64,000 nt of DNA from Atopsyche davidsoni (taxonomy: Eukaryota; Arthropoda; Insecta; Trichoptera; Hydrobiosidae), in the NCBI GenBank assembly GCA_022113835.1, contig JAILWY010000022.1:1-64000 (forward strand). Direction: 5' to 3'. Under the pieces are notes generated by a model. The model saw only the letters and a program-made list of their open reading frames with translations, searched no databases and was not told the DNA's origin. The position numbers and the translations under genes are program-made. Positions 13,018 through 25,403 of this stretch are shown here, one piece after another (the stretch's first letter is position 1; the number at the start of each line of letters is the position of its first letter).

Positions 13018-13799
13018 CTCTTTGCACTCGAGAGGTGCGTCTCGGTCAACACATTGTTTGGTGTGTGGAAATTCGATGTGCGGTGACAAGTATTTATGAT
13101 GATATCTTATTAATGTTTATGTGATCTTGTTTTTTCAAGTTCGTTCCTAAACACTGCCTATATAATTTTACAAAGATTATGTTATCTAGCTTTCAAACTA
13201 CGTAAGAATTTCTTATCTAAGTGCAGCACCATTTAGGACTGCACCATGGACTGCTGTTTCAGTTCAACCTTGACAGCCGTGGCAAAAGGACTAGATGTGT
13301 AACTAGTCAACCCTTATATTTCTTGCTTGTACTTCTTATCGTAATCATTCATTTGAAGGTCCTTATTTGTTAAAACTAATATTACACTGAGGATTAGACT
13401 TTTTTCTCCCCCACAATATTAATAAGCTTTCCATTCACTTATTACACCATTATTGTGTTAGCTTTACAATATTTAATACCATTAAGATAATATGTATAAA
13501 AAAACCTAGCAAAAGACATCAAACGACATACTATTGTGATACTTGTCCAGAAAAGCCGGACATGCATCTTGACAATTGTTACATGAAATATCATCACAAA
13601 GCAAAATTACAGACTTATGTTTACGAAATTATCTTCATAAAGATGTAAATATACATTAAATATTAAAATATTAAAATTTTAATGTGTTAATTTGTGTGTG
13701 TGATCATTTTAAGGTAGAGGTAAGAAATTCACCAAAAGCGCTACCTAACGCTTCGAGTTGCTGATTAGTCCGAGCGGAAACGGTCTCGTGTGCAAAAGG
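13018..13799. mobile_element. piggyBac-type MITE with TTAA target duplication
   Basis: The 782-bp insertion is flanked by TTAA at 13,014-13,017 and 13,800-13,803. Its ends form an inverted repeat: CTCTTTGCACTCGAGA on the left and, read on the other strand, CCTTTTGCACACGAGA on the right. Copy B has the unoccupied site with one TTAA at 18,694-18,697. No transposase is encoded, so it is a non-autonomous element. TTAA targeting is characteristic of the piggyBac superfamily. Confidence 0.8.
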
Positions 13800-14574
13800 T
13801 TAACGATTACATATAGATCAGTTTCCTGGAATCCATTAGGCAATTTTTCGATGCAATCTTTAAGGTGGATTTAATGATTCGAAAGTAAAACATAGACTTT
13901 AAATTATGAGACTGATCACAGAAACTTATGATAATTGAGTATACACATACAGACAGTCTCAAAAGAATATAGGAGCTTCATGATAAGTTCTACAATCTCA
14001 CTGGCTTTTTGCAAATACCTACTGAGTGAATTAGTGTCCGTGTCTGACCACCGCTGTTCGTCAAGCACTCTCACATTACACATAACAGAGAGCCTCTAGC
14101 ACTGCACACTGGCAAAACAGAAAGCTTTTAAATTTAGTCAATATGTGGACTTGAGGAATCAGATAATTATTGTACTATGCGATTCTATGGGTTGTGTGAC
14201 ATTTCACAATATGTAAATAATATTGTGAAATAGTGTCAAGTGTTACCTGGAACAGTTTATTTATTTTAACAATAATAATGATCCAACTTTTATATTTGAA
14301 TCACTATATTCAATGTTGAAAAAAAATCTACCAACACAACTTGTGTGAAATGTCACAATACTTACTTGCTACAATAAAAAACAAAATAAATATTTTTAAC
14401 CCTACATCTCTGTGTAAGTTGTCCGGTCAATGTGAAAATTAAATTTAGATCATGGATATGAACAAACAATGGATTATAAAAACATTCAACCTTTTGATAG
14501 ATTAAATGAAATTAATTGCTGGTGAAAAATCATTTAAATGCACGACATAAAATTTTATAAGAGTCAAAACTCAC

Positions 14575-14676
14575 CAGATGATACACATGCTGATCTAGTA
14601 GTCAGGTTTTCTGATGCCGGTAAATGGATCATTTGGAATAGCACAGCTTAAATTCTGACAGCAATATTCAGTGGCC
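14575..14676 (-). other. Candidate exon E2' (copy A)
   Basis: The minus-strand acceptor is cgtttttcag and the donor CATCTG|GTGAGT. One frame reads ATEYCCQNLSCAIPNDPF and continues to a TAG before the donor. It is the homologue of E2. Confidence 0.4.
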
Positions 14677-15597
14677 CTGAAAAACGATGATTACATTTTA
14701 ACATTTCAGTTCACTAATGTTTTTTAAAAATATTTCATTGGATTAATTTGATACTGTTGTGAAAATTCTGGTAACTAATTTTTATATTCTATTCCATTAC
14801 AAGACAAACACAATTTTATTTATTATATTGAAGACTTTCATGAAGAAGTGGAACATTTTGCACCGTGTCTTGAGCCTAGCGGTACTCTTTATAATCTTGC
14901 AAACTCAAAAAGACAATAAACTGGGAACAAGCACAAGCCGAAAAAAGGAAGAATAATTACACAGGTTTTATCAAGTCGCAGACTAAATATGAAAATTAAA
15001 AGACTGACCTTTTTCTAATATGTTATAACAATATTTACACTAGTTTCTCATTTCCTCGCCTGAAATAGAATTATTTTTAAACATACACATTTAAAAAAAA
15101 CCTTTCTTTACGTACTATCTGTATTACATAGCACATCTTTAGCTTACGAGCATACTGAAGAGAAATTTATACCTCTTATTATTATTTGTGTCAAAATTAT
15201 TACATTTTCAAATATCAAACGAGCATTTCCTTGCTAAAAGCATTCATTTACATAAATTCTTACATATGGTAAGAGGTCATCTTAACAGGAAGGAGAAAAT
15301 TACAACTGTTTGCCTGGATATTTGCATTAAAGAACTTCTTTGGACATATACACTATTTGTGGCATTTGCTGCCTATATTTAAAAGTCAATTGAATACTAT
15401 GACAATAAGGATGTCATTCTAAGGTTAGATAGATTTTATTAAACTTTGTAGAAAATTACAGAGGAAAAAAATTGTATGACTATTATTTCGAATATATATT
15501 ATTCTCAAAGTCATTAATCATTTTTCCACCAATATTCGACTATAAGATACAATCTGTGGATACCTAACAAATTTCATGCAAACCGCATGTTCCAAAA

Positions 15598-15623
15598 TAG
15601 TAGTAGTAGTAGTAGTAGTAGTA
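15598..15623. repeat. (TAG)n microsatellite
   Basis: Eight to nine copies of the trinucleotide, inside the intron-like sequence next to candidate exon E4. Confidence 0.9.
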
Positions 15624-15671
15624 ATTAAAAAAAAATAATAAAAAATAAATGAAGAACAACAAAACACTTGC

Positions 15672-15767
15672 CTACTGAAGCCCCTGCAGGTACCGTCAAG
15701 CTTTCCGGTGCCTACATCTTGCAGGTCAGGAAAACTCGTTAACTCCTTACAGAAACACTCAGTGAAC
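15672..15767 (-). other. Candidate exon E4 (copy B)
   Basis: The minus-strand acceptor is ttgtttttcag. The best donor is the GC type, CAGTAG|GCAAGT, which matches the consensus for GC-AG introns. One frame is open throughout and reads TECFCKELTSFPDLQDVG followed by TGKLDGTCRGFS. This is the best-preserved coding-like copy of the exon family. I do not recognise the protein. Confidence 0.45.
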
Positions 15768-18199
15768 CTGAAAAACAACAATTAATGAATTATTAATATT
15801 TTCTGGATTTATTCAAATTTTGTTTTTAAACAACCGTTGTTTTGAAAATGTTGGTATACAAGTACATTTGGATATACTCTCTTATTATAATATCAGCCTT
15901 GTTAACAATTGTGATAATTACAATCAAACTTTTTTTTAAAATTTTGTTCTATATATTACTGTGATAAATTATTGTGATGGTTGTGATTTCATATTTTCCG
16001 AAAATATTTAATAATATGACTAACTACTTTTGTAGAACTTGTGAAATCTTTAGCTTGTAGGCTGTAATTTGTACTTTCAAAAGTGATAATATAAATATTT
16101 GGAAATCTCTACACACCACATCACTGGAAGTACCTCACTGCAGACTACATCACACAGCTCACATGTTGCCACTGGCACAATACAGGCTGCCAAACTTAAT
16201 AAATAGATGGACTCAGGGAGGCAACTTGACCTGTCAAAAACGTCACAATTCGGTAATTTTAGAATATGCAACAGACAATAAATTATTGCCTGATTGAAAC
16301 TTTTAACAATATATATTTTTGGGCTTCTTGAAAATATTACACATTTGCACTCTGGTGAATACACAACGGAGCTAGGTACATAGGAGAAACATGTCATTTC
16401 TAAACAATCCTTAGATAAATAAGCTCCCAGTAAACAATAAAAAAAAAATTAATTAAAAAAATAATAATAAAAAAAAAAGATTGCTGCTAGAAGAAAAATT
16501 TCATCTTCGGATTCCTGTCAACGTCTATCTACAACCATTAATCCGGGACTCTAATCACACGATCTGATGAAAGAGGTTGGTGCAGAAAATTTATCTGTCT
16601 GTAGTTTATAAATTCAAACACGATTTCTACTTTTAATTCGACAGTATGAAGAGAGATTAGAATCATAATTTGTGGAGTACAAGAACGTGCGAATCAAAAT
16701 ATCTGATTTTGATCTCAAATATCAATTAATCGCAGCAGTGTGTTGATTAATTGTGACTCCTATTGCAGGAGGATCAGCCTTTTTGCAGCCCGCGTCAATT
16801 GATTGTAATTAGAATACGACTTGCTTTGAATTGTTTGAATAAAAGTTTTAAGATTTATCTCTTCCTATATTTCAAATTCACATTTTCAGCGCTCATTGTT
16901 AACTTATCCGCTAACTACATTATTTTTTTCCGTACTTTAAGTACCTTGTATCTTCTGGTCCAACCTAAATAGATTATTAAAAAAACCTCCATTCTGTAAA
17001 GAAATATATTGAAATATATGAAATAGTATATGAGAATAATATATGAAATAGCACTTCAATTTGTATCTAGTATAATAAAGCGTGACGGAAGCTATATAAT
17101 ATAACACACAAAAATATAAGCCATTCAGTTTACAGAAAGCTAAAAATAAGAGTTCAACTACAACAAAGCCTGGAAATTCAATTCAGAGCATAAATAAACA
17201 CACAATCCATTCAATCCTATCCGATTCAATCCTAAAAGTCATAACCTATGATAATTCATGATATAATTAAACGTCAGATATAATTAAACATCAAATATAA
17301 TTAAACGTCAAATATAATATTAACATAAAAACGATCATAATCCGTCAAGAGTCGTATACTTTCATTAATATAATGCACTCGACAGGAATTTAAGTGCCGG
17401 ATTGCATAAAGGAATCGAACCCGAAAATATACAATTCAAATTAAACATAATGTTATTAAATTATCTACAAACATAGAATTCGGTGGCTTGAGATTAAACC
17501 TCCTGTTATTAGAAGTTATTAGGTTTATTAGTATTAAGCCTGAAAAGATAAAACACAATATGATAATAAGTAAATTTCCTAAGAATCCCGTGTGTTTTAC
17601 TTTAAATAAATTAAGAAAACTGATCATTCTGCTGCTGCCAATTCGGCTCTTGACTCAGCAGCATATCTTCATAATAGAATTAAAATTAAGTCAACATTTC
17701 AAATAATCTATCTCTGAATATTCATTACTTAAAAGGGTACGTTTCTTCCCCTGAGGTCTCGACCTATTAGCTTGGAAGTCAACCCACAATTGCCCCAGCA
17801 GCGTCATGAGACTCACATCGCAAGCAAGACAAGGAATGTCAAGTGTCCTGACAGTTCCAAATCAACATATCTGGCCATCGAAGTCATGCAGGCAACCTTT
17901 TCCTAGAAAGAACCTGACACTTTGTCCAGATCTTCTCATCGCTTGGTAGACGTATGATATTTTAAAATGCACCTGGCAGAATAAATCTATGATAAAATTC
18001 TATATTTTTCTGATGATTTGAGCATTGAATTTTCACAATGTTGTAATCCTTCGATTTTACAATTTTTATTCTCTTTGTAAATCGTATAACAAATAGCATG
18101 TCAAAAACTAATAATTAGATGTTTTTTACAATTTTCTATGATTTTTGTTAAATATATATCATTCAAACTCCACATAAAATTCAAAAATAGTCAACTCAC

Positions 18200-18279
18200 C
18201 AGGGTTGATATAACTTTCCAGGTTTTACGATGCCGGTATCTTGCAGATCTTGAAATTCTAACGGCATGTTTCAGCTGAC
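18200..18279 (-). other. Candidate exon E3 (copy B)
   Basis: The minus-strand acceptor is attgtttttcag and the donor CCCTG|GTGAGT. The same frame as E3' reads MPLEFQDLQDTGIVKPGKLY without the stop found in E3', but a TGA lies three codons after the acceptor. Confidence 0.4.
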
Positions 18280-19322
18280 CTGAAAAACAATTATTAAATT
18301 ATTTCATAATGTTTTATTTCTAAATATTCTCTTGGTTCATCAAAATATAGATTTAAATCAACATTGTGGTGAAAGTCAGAGTATATTTTAAAATATCTTC
18401 CTTTTTGTGATATACGTGTACGTTCTAATATCATCAAAGATCTAAATATCTCTGATAATTAAGGTATTCAAATGGTGTGGAAAACAAGTTGCAGACTAAT
18501 TAAAAATGAAGAAAAAAAAAACAAAATTTATGAGTCACTCTCAAAATAATAGAATACAAAAACACAACCTCGTTAACATATATGGCATTAATTTTTAAGA
18601 TTAAAAATTAAGAAAATGGAGTGTCTGAAAGCAACAACTTATTTGTTTCGGTTTACTATGATGTAAGGCATAGTTTATTCATTGAAAATTGTATTAACTA
18701 TCACATATAGATCAGTTTCCTGGAATCCGTAAGGCAATTTTTCAATGCAATCATTAAGGTGGATTAAATTATTTAAAAGTAAAACGTAGACTTTAAATTA
18801 TGAGACTGATCACAGAAACTTATGAAAATTGAGTATACACATACTGACAGTCACAAAAGAATATAGGAGCTTCATGATAAGTTTTACAATCTCACTGGCT
18901 TTTTGTAAATACCTACCGAGTGAATTGGTGTCAGTGCCTGACCACCGCTGTACGTCAAACACTCTCACATTACACAAAACAGAGAGCCTCTAAGTGCTAC
19001 ACACTGGCACAAGAGTAAGCTTTAAAATTTAGTCAATATGTGGACTTGAGGAATCAGATAATCGTTGTACTTTGCGATTCTATGGGTTGTGTGACATTTC
19101 AAAATATGTAAATAATATTGTTTTAAAAACAAAAAAAATATTTTTAACCCTATATCACTATGTAAGTTGTCCGGTCAATGTGAAAATTAAATTAAGATCA
19201 TAGATATAAACAAACAATGGATTATAAAAACATTCAAACTTTTGATAAATTAAATGAAATTAATTGCTGGTGAAAAATCATTTAAATGCACGACATAAAA
19301 TTTTATAATAGTCAAAACTCAC

Positions 19323-19422
19323 CGGATGATACACATGCTGATCTAGTAGTCAGGTTTTCTGATGCCGGTAAATGGATCATTTGGAATGGCAGCTTAAATT
19401 CTGACAGCAATATTCAGTGGCC
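19323..19422 (-). other. Candidate exon E2 (copy B)
   Basis: The minus-strand acceptor is cgtttttcag and the donor ATCCG|GTGAGT. It is nearly identical to E2' but has a short deletion that changes the frame after the N-L-S segment and gives a TGA. Confidence 0.4.
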
Positions 19423-19883
19423 CTGAAAAACGATGATTACATTTTAACATTTAAGTTCGCCAATGTTTTTTTTTAAATATTTTATAGGATTAATTTGATA
19501 CTGTTGTGAAAATTCTAGTAACTAATTTTTATATTCTATTCCATTAAAAGACAAACATATATTTTTTAAATATTATTGAAGACTTTGATGAAGAAATGGA
19601 ACATTTTCCACTGTATGTCTTGAGCCTAGCAGTACATTTTATAGTCTTGTTAACTCAAAAAGACAATAAACTGGGAAAAAGCATGGGCCGAAAAAAGAAA
19701 GAAAAATTACTCAAGTTTTATCAATTTGCAGACTAAATGTGGAAATTAAAAGACTGACCTTTTTCTTATATGTTATAACAATAGGAAAAAAGGGAAAAAA
19801 AGAACTTGTTTTGATTAAACCTTAGTTATGACTGATAATATGGTATATGTAGCCTTTTATAAATACATATATTATTTCCTTAC

Positions 19884-20076
19884 TTGTGTGAGATCTAGTT
19901 TCATGGGGTTGGGCTCACCGTCCTCAGGCCCTTGACCGGATCTTCCGATCGGACTTTCTCCAATATATCTCCGAAGAGTTTCCGTGGTCCAAGTGCTGAC
20001 GTCATCTTCCCGTGTACATCCTTCGCTTCCTCCTTTGATTACACGTTTGCCCATTGTCGGTACCTTATTTTCTCGC
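19884..20076 (-). other. Candidate first coding exon E1 (copy B only)
   Basis: The minus-strand acceptor aaattcag at 20,077-20,078 is followed by a short leader and an ATG at 20,054-20,052 in good context (gacaATGG). The frame stays open for 57 codons to a strong donor CACACAA|GTAAGG. The peptide is hydrophilic and includes TETLRRYIGESPIGRSG and EDGEPNPMKLDLTQ. No family was recognised. Splicing in phase into E2 would give a stop after two residues, so either E1 joins a different exon or the transcript is not protein coding beyond it. The segment is lost from copy A. Confidence 0.4.
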
Positions 20077-20514
20077 CTGAATTTTTAAAACATACACATT
20101 AAAATAAAAATAAAAAACCTTTGCTTACATACATTCTGTATTACATAGCACATCTTTAGCTTACCAGCATACTGAAGAGAAATTTATACTTATCGTTATT
20201 TGTGTCAAAATTATTACATTTTCAAATATCAAACAAGGATTGCCTTGCTAAAAGCATTCACTTACATTATTCGTACGCATGATAAGAGATCATCGTAACA
20301 AGAAGGAAAAATTACAACTGTTTGCCCGGATATTTGCATTAAAGAATTTCTTTGGATATATACACTATTTGTAGCATTTGCTGCCTATATTTAAAAGTCA
20401 ATTGAATATAGTGACAATAAGAATATCATTCACAGGTCTTGATAATTTTTATTAAACTTTGTAGAAAATTACAAAGGAAAAATATTGCATTAACTGTTGT
20501 TAGTAACAACAAAC

Positions 20515-21065
20515 AAACCGCAACACCGCCAAAGTCCAGCCCTCGCTAGATGCAGTGACCTCCTGGTTCGGGGAGTGGAGAATCAAAACGTACCCCTCCA
20601 AAAGCGAGGCCTTAAACTTCAAAATCCCTGACGCACAAACTTCCCCAGAGTACCACATCACTCTGAACAACGTCCCCATATCGCAGAAAAATGTATCAAA
20701 TACCTCGGCTAGACTGCAAACTCTCCTGGACACCGCATGGATAAATGACCGTACAAAAAGCAAGAGCCGCTTCAGCTATACTCTCCGACAAAATCCTCTT
20801 CCAGATAACCATGATCTGTCCAATCCTCACTTTCACCGGCCCCATCTGGGCCTACGTCCCGCCTGAGAGACACAAGCCTCTCCAGGTAATCCAAAAAAAA
20901 AAATTCGCAACTGGGTATTAAATGCCCCATGGTTCATCCAAAACATCCGACTCCACCGAGACTTCCAAACGATCAAAGAGGTCATCATAGACGTCGTTCA
21001 CTCCTTCCAATTTTACAACCTCGGGGACAGCTTCTTCATAATGAAGGCCGAAAGCCGTTCCAGCA
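20515..21065 (+). mobile_element. Jockey-clade LINE fragment (end of RT domain)
   Basis: Translation in one frame from 20,520 reads PSLDAVTSWFGEWRIKTYPS, followed by KSEALNFK, a segment typical of the post-catalytic RT region of Jockey-type non-LTR elements. After frame shifts, 20,905-21,040 encodes NAPWFIQNIRLHRDF and KEVI, the family's C-terminal hallmark. Both ends are truncated and several frame changes occur, so the copy is dead. Confidence 0.75.
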
Positions 21066-21169
21066 ATCCCTGCCCTCTCTTACTTTTTATTTCGAATTTT
21101 AAATACACCTGCTTACTTTAGATACTCTCCACTTATCATTAAATTAAAAAAAAAAGAAATTAAAAAACC

Positions 21170-21700
21170 TGAAATTATGCAAAACTACATAAACTGTACA
21201 TTGATACATTGTCAAAATTTTAATTTGACGAGATTATTATGGTATGGATTATTTGCTATAAAGAATAAAAATTTACAATATAATAAGGACTTACTTCATT
21301 GCTGTCAAACAGTTTTGAAAGTAGATAGAGGTTCATGCCAGATTTTCCAAACTCACTTACTTTTTTGCTAAAATGTACCTACTGAGTGAAGGGGCACTTG
21401 TACTAAATTATTATATTAGATAACATCCGAGCACTGCATGGATTCAATGAATGTGTGTTAGAAAACCTTTCCTGAAATTATAGTGGCATTTCAAGCGGCA
21501 CGGCTGGAATGTCACGGAACTTAAATATTGTGATATACGAGGAAATGTTACCTGACACTTGCAACAATTATTAATTTTTATTATACTACAAAAAGTAGGT
21601 ACCTTTTGAAAAACAACGATAGGAAATTTCGTGACATGGTCATTTTGCGTAATAATAGGTCAGAGATATACGCACTTCTAAAAATTGGTACTTAACACAC
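21170..21700. repeat. Partial third copy of the tandem unit
   Basis: The stretch around 21,330-21,400 (ttcatg, then a run ending tacctactgagtgaa) resembles 13,978-14,030 and 18,870-18,925. The following cctgacacttg / gttacctg block around 21,545-21,570 resembles 14,230-14,260. The rest is too diverged to align by eye. Confidence 0.45.
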
Positions 21701-21730
21701 ACTCGAGGTTAATACGAGGCAATACTTACT

Positions 21731-22110
21731 TCCCGCCCTCCTGTTCCGAGCCCACCTTAGCGCTCCGCTCCCGCGCCCTGTCTGTGTAGTCAGTGGCGTC
21801 ATTGCACGGTCGGATTTAATCGCATTAGATTTAGACGCATTTAAAATATATTAAAACTTGGCAAAAACTTGTAATCACATTTATCTCTGCCGATCTAATT
21901 CATCGGTCCACTGATGGTAAAGCAGTGTAGACGATAATCTGTTCAAATCTCACACGACCGTCCAGTGCGACGAGATAATTGGAACTGACGCCGGTCAGTT
22001 CAATGGGAAGCGGGAGTCTTGGCAGGAGGCGGGGAAATCTTCACTGGAAGCGGCGGGGAAGTCTCGGCCGCTACTGACTGCTCGGACGCAGCGCTCTCTT
22101 TGTCGATAAA
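21731..22110 (-). promoter_or_regulatory. Possible GC-rich 5' exon/promoter for the E-exon transcript
   Basis: A GC-rich island in AT-rich surroundings ends, on the minus strand, in a good splice donor (GGGAA|GTAAGTATTG at 21,731/21,730). Its strand and position fit a first exon for the candidate exons at 20.1-8.2 kb. No TATA box was identified. This is a positional inference. Confidence 0.3.
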
Positions 22111-23660
22111 CATTGTGCGGATGGACGTGCTTTCGTGATTTCATTGAAATTGTCATAATTTGATTTTTAAATCGGGGAGAAATGTTTTATGCGTTGGGGT
22201 TGTGTGCTCAGAATAACTTGACAGAAGTTTATTGGTAACTTACTTTGATTCACTACCTACTGTCAGAATAAAAGCGTTAATTTTTTTATTCACAGTTTCT
22301 ACATTACGATCGATCAAGTCATTTTGGAATTGTAAATGATTTTGTCTTTCGAGACGGCGGCTAATAAAGGAGACGTCTTTTTTTGTTATTGTGAGTAGGG
22401 ATGATTAATTTTTTTTAATTCAAATTTCAGTGGAAATAACAAATCGAAAGGACTGTGGCACGTTAGGAATCTGCCGGTATAACTTCTTTTTATTTTTTTC
22501 TAAATATACCTTTTTGAGGATCTCGTGTTCGGGGTAGCCATTTTACAGGAGATAATTTTTGCATTAGGTTGAATAATAGCTGGATTCAATATTTGCATCG
22601 ACTGTAGAGAAACCTGAACGTAGTAAGAAAGCATTTAATAAATTTAACATGTCACTCTGGTGAATAATTCAAGTTTTTTTCAAATCTGAGAATCGTGGGT
22701 AACATATCGAATGAACAGAGTCGGATATATGATCGTTCTTTCTTGCCATGCCGTGGGGTTTTCTTTAGTAAATATCAGCATTGCAGGTGGGAAGACTCAT
22801 TTTATAAACTTTACTCTTTTTGGTACTCTGATTTTCTGACAATTCATCTATCAGCTATTTGAGGATTGGTGAGAAAATATGAGTCAGAAGTAAATAAATC
22901 TGAAGATGATCTGGCGTTCGATGGTTATAGTTGCTCCTATAACAAGCATTAGACTGCGGTATCTGGATGATAAGTCAGAGAGAATTTTGATGAGAAGTAG
23001 CTAAAGTATATACCTGTCTGAAGGGTTCGGGAAAATGAGGACTAACTAATCTAATGGGTAATATAAACAATAGATTCAATATAAAAGTTGTTTAATTTTT
23101 AATACATCACCCAAGGTTAAACACATTCTCCTCCTGCAGCAGAAATAATTTTATTTAAATTATAAATAGATACACGTTGGTTTAACTTAATAGTAAATTA
23201 TTACAGACTTGAGACTAGTAAATACGTCCTAGCTGAGAATAACGACAATTTCAAATAATCATTCCATACGCTGCACCTCGGACAGTGCCTTGAGCGTGTC
23301 ATCTTTAAAAATGATTTGTGTGGGATCATATTAGTAAATATAATAAGCCCGTAATGGGTAATAAATACGCATCTGATTGACTGATCCATAACATTAATAT
23401 ATATATTATTATACATAAGAGATACTTATCTCTATATTCTTATAAATAAGAGATAATCACATCCTTGTAGTAAACTTAATCACAACATTTTTATATTTAT
23501 TGTTTAAGTTAATACTGAGAAATTACAACTTTGTATATAGAGACTCACACGATACAGTATAAATACTAAAATGATTTTCGTTAAAACAAGAAAATATAAC
23601 ATTTTTGTTTTTTAACAAATTACAAAGCCTCTGTGTATACTCACATTAGTCAAACATTAA
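22110..23660. other. Intergenic stretch, nothing recognised
   Basis: AT-rich DNA with scattered short frames. There are no splice-flanked coding segments, no known element motifs and no notable repeats. Confidence 0.6.
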
Positions 23661-23674
23661 AAAGTCAATAAATT

Positions 23675-24620
23675 TGAGAGCCTGTAGGGGAGACCCCAGG
23701 GGTCCTCGTCAATCTGATGCTCCCTTCCGGAATGTGCTGGCGCCGTCGTTGCGCACGACGAGGCCTAGTCTGGCCTAGTGCTGCTCCTCTCTTGGTCGTC
23801 ATCCGCGACGGCCATTCGGCGGCCCTGGCGTTGAAGTCGCCGGCGAGGAGAACCTCGTCTGCGTTCGCCCTGATGTCTTCCTCGAGCGTGGCGAGGTACG
23901 CTTCGTATACTGCAAACGCCACGTTTGGCAAAACGTAGCAAGAGTACTCGCGTATGCCTCCGACCCGAATCTGGGTGAAGCCGTGCCCTATGGTGCCGAT
24001 CTCTTCAATGGGGGTGTTGCCGGCTTTGGCTACTTCCACCACCCCTGGCGCTTGCCGGAGTGAGGTGCTGCTTGGAGGTGATCAAAACGTCCGAATCCAA
24101 CTCCCGCGTTTTCTGCTCTAGCAGCGCCTGCGCCGCCCTTCAGTGGTTGAGGTTAATCTGCAGGATGCGCAGTGACATTGGTGTGCTTACAGTAGGCATT
24201 CAGGTACCTCCCGTATGCCTCGCACTGTCTGCTCCCTTGGGCGTGCTCACTTTTTTTTCCTTGTGTGGCGCACGTCTGGCACTTCGGCACTCTTTGGCCT
24301 TATGTCCAAGCCGGCCACAGGTGAAGCGGTGCTTGCTTTTGTCCTGGCCTCTGCATTGGTGCGCCGCGTGGCCGTAGCCGAGGCACCTGAAACATCTAGG
24401 GATGGTCGGGTGCTATCGCACCCAGCAACTCACCCATCCAACTAGGATGATCTTTGCAGCGTCAATGGGGACGTCAGCTGGGCCTGTCCTAGTGCCGTTT
24501 CATGCCGGGAGGAACTTCACGGCTCTGAACATGTCCTGCGTGCATGTCGCTTGAGTCACTAACTCAGCGGCCAGCTCTTCTTCGCTCGTTGACTCATCGA
24601 GTAGGTCGTTGAGTGGTTCA
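23675..24620 (-). mobile_element. R1-clade LINE fragment (ORF1 end and endonuclease start)
   Basis: On the minus strand, 24,620-24,215 encodes the end of an ORF1 (Gag-like) protein. It has two CCHC-type knuckles, the first starting CFRCLGYGHAAHQC and the second FTCGRLGHKAKEC with its first Cys replaced by Phe. From about 24,160 a second ORF begins LRILQINLNH, the usual start of the R1/TRAS apurinic-type endonuclease, and 23,665-24,042 contains LLAGDFNARAAEWPS with the conserved Asp and Asn. Stops after LNH and within ORF1 show decay. The rest of ORF2, including RT, is missing. Confidence 0.8.
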
Positions 24621-25400
24621 ATATGACTGACAATTGTGTAACTGAACTCGTATAAACAAGGATTTATTATGTTAATACTGTTTAAAAAGACTTGATCACT
24701 ATTGTAATCTGATGGTTGTAAATTCATGACATCAAATGAGTGACCCGCGCTGAATTTGGATAGTAGAAAAATAATTTTTAATTATTACTTTCTTGGCCTA
24801 TAGACTTTTTCAAAGGTGAACTATGCGCTATGGGTTGTCAGATCTAGGCACATATAGCTAACTATAACTAATATAGTCTTTTAAAAATATACCAACTATT
24901 CTAAGGCAGCTTAAATTTGCTTTTGATTGTTGTCTTTCGAGTTAGAGCTGCAGGTCGGCGGCACATCAGGGGTAAGACTGGATAGCTTGTTTGGACCAGG
25001 CTATCTTGGCATTGAATCTCTTGTAGGCAAATCTTGTAGACAGTCGATATCGCCTAATAATGTTTCTGGAATGGAAATGTAAAACCTCTTTTACACAGGA
25101 ATATTATGTAAAAATAAATATTAATAATCTATGTAAAGATGATCCGCATTTTTAATACAAAATTCAGATTCATAAATTTGACATATGCAATCTGATAATA
25201 ATTCAAAGTCCTGTCTTTAAGTATTGTTTGATGCACTCTGTGTGGAAAGCTTCGACTTGTGAAGTATTTCTAAAGCTCTGTTTTTTATTATACCTACTGT
25301 AAGTGTTGAAAAGATAAAATAGCGGGAGTCATTTCCAGACACTCGAGTAATAACATATTTTTTCAATATATCTAGGGATAAAACATTTTTAAGACCTAAA
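24620..25400. other. Intergenic stretch, nothing recognised
   Basis: Mixed-composition DNA without coding potential or recognisable elements. Confidence 0.55.
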
Positions 25401-25403
25401 TAT

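Larger units (their letters stand above)
8140..15475. repeat. Tandem duplication, copy A
   Basis: Copy A matches copy B (15,655-20,490) in order and direction through most of its length: 8,140-8,360 with 15,655-15,870; 8,985-9,440 with 16,130-16,640; 9,771-10,340 with 16,644-17,220; 11,430-11,830 with 17,235-17,640; 12,400-13,017 with 18,095-18,697; 13,800-14,990 with 18,698-19,760; 15,060-15,475 with 20,080-20,487. Copy A carries three insertions absent from B: a solo LTR, a TTAA MITE and about 1.1 kb at 10,340-11,430, which may instead be a deletion in B. Divergence is visible but moderate. Confidence 0.85.
15655..20490. repeat. Tandem duplication, copy B
   Basis: This is the second unit of the duplication and lies directly to the right of copy A in the same orientation. 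It keeps the unoccupied target sites of the copy A insertions at 16,644-16,647 (GTAT) and 18,694-18,697 (TTAA). It also has a segment near 19,860-20,076 (candidate exon E1) that is missing from copy A at 15,050. A Jockey-clade LINE fragment abuts its right edge. Confidence 0.85.
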
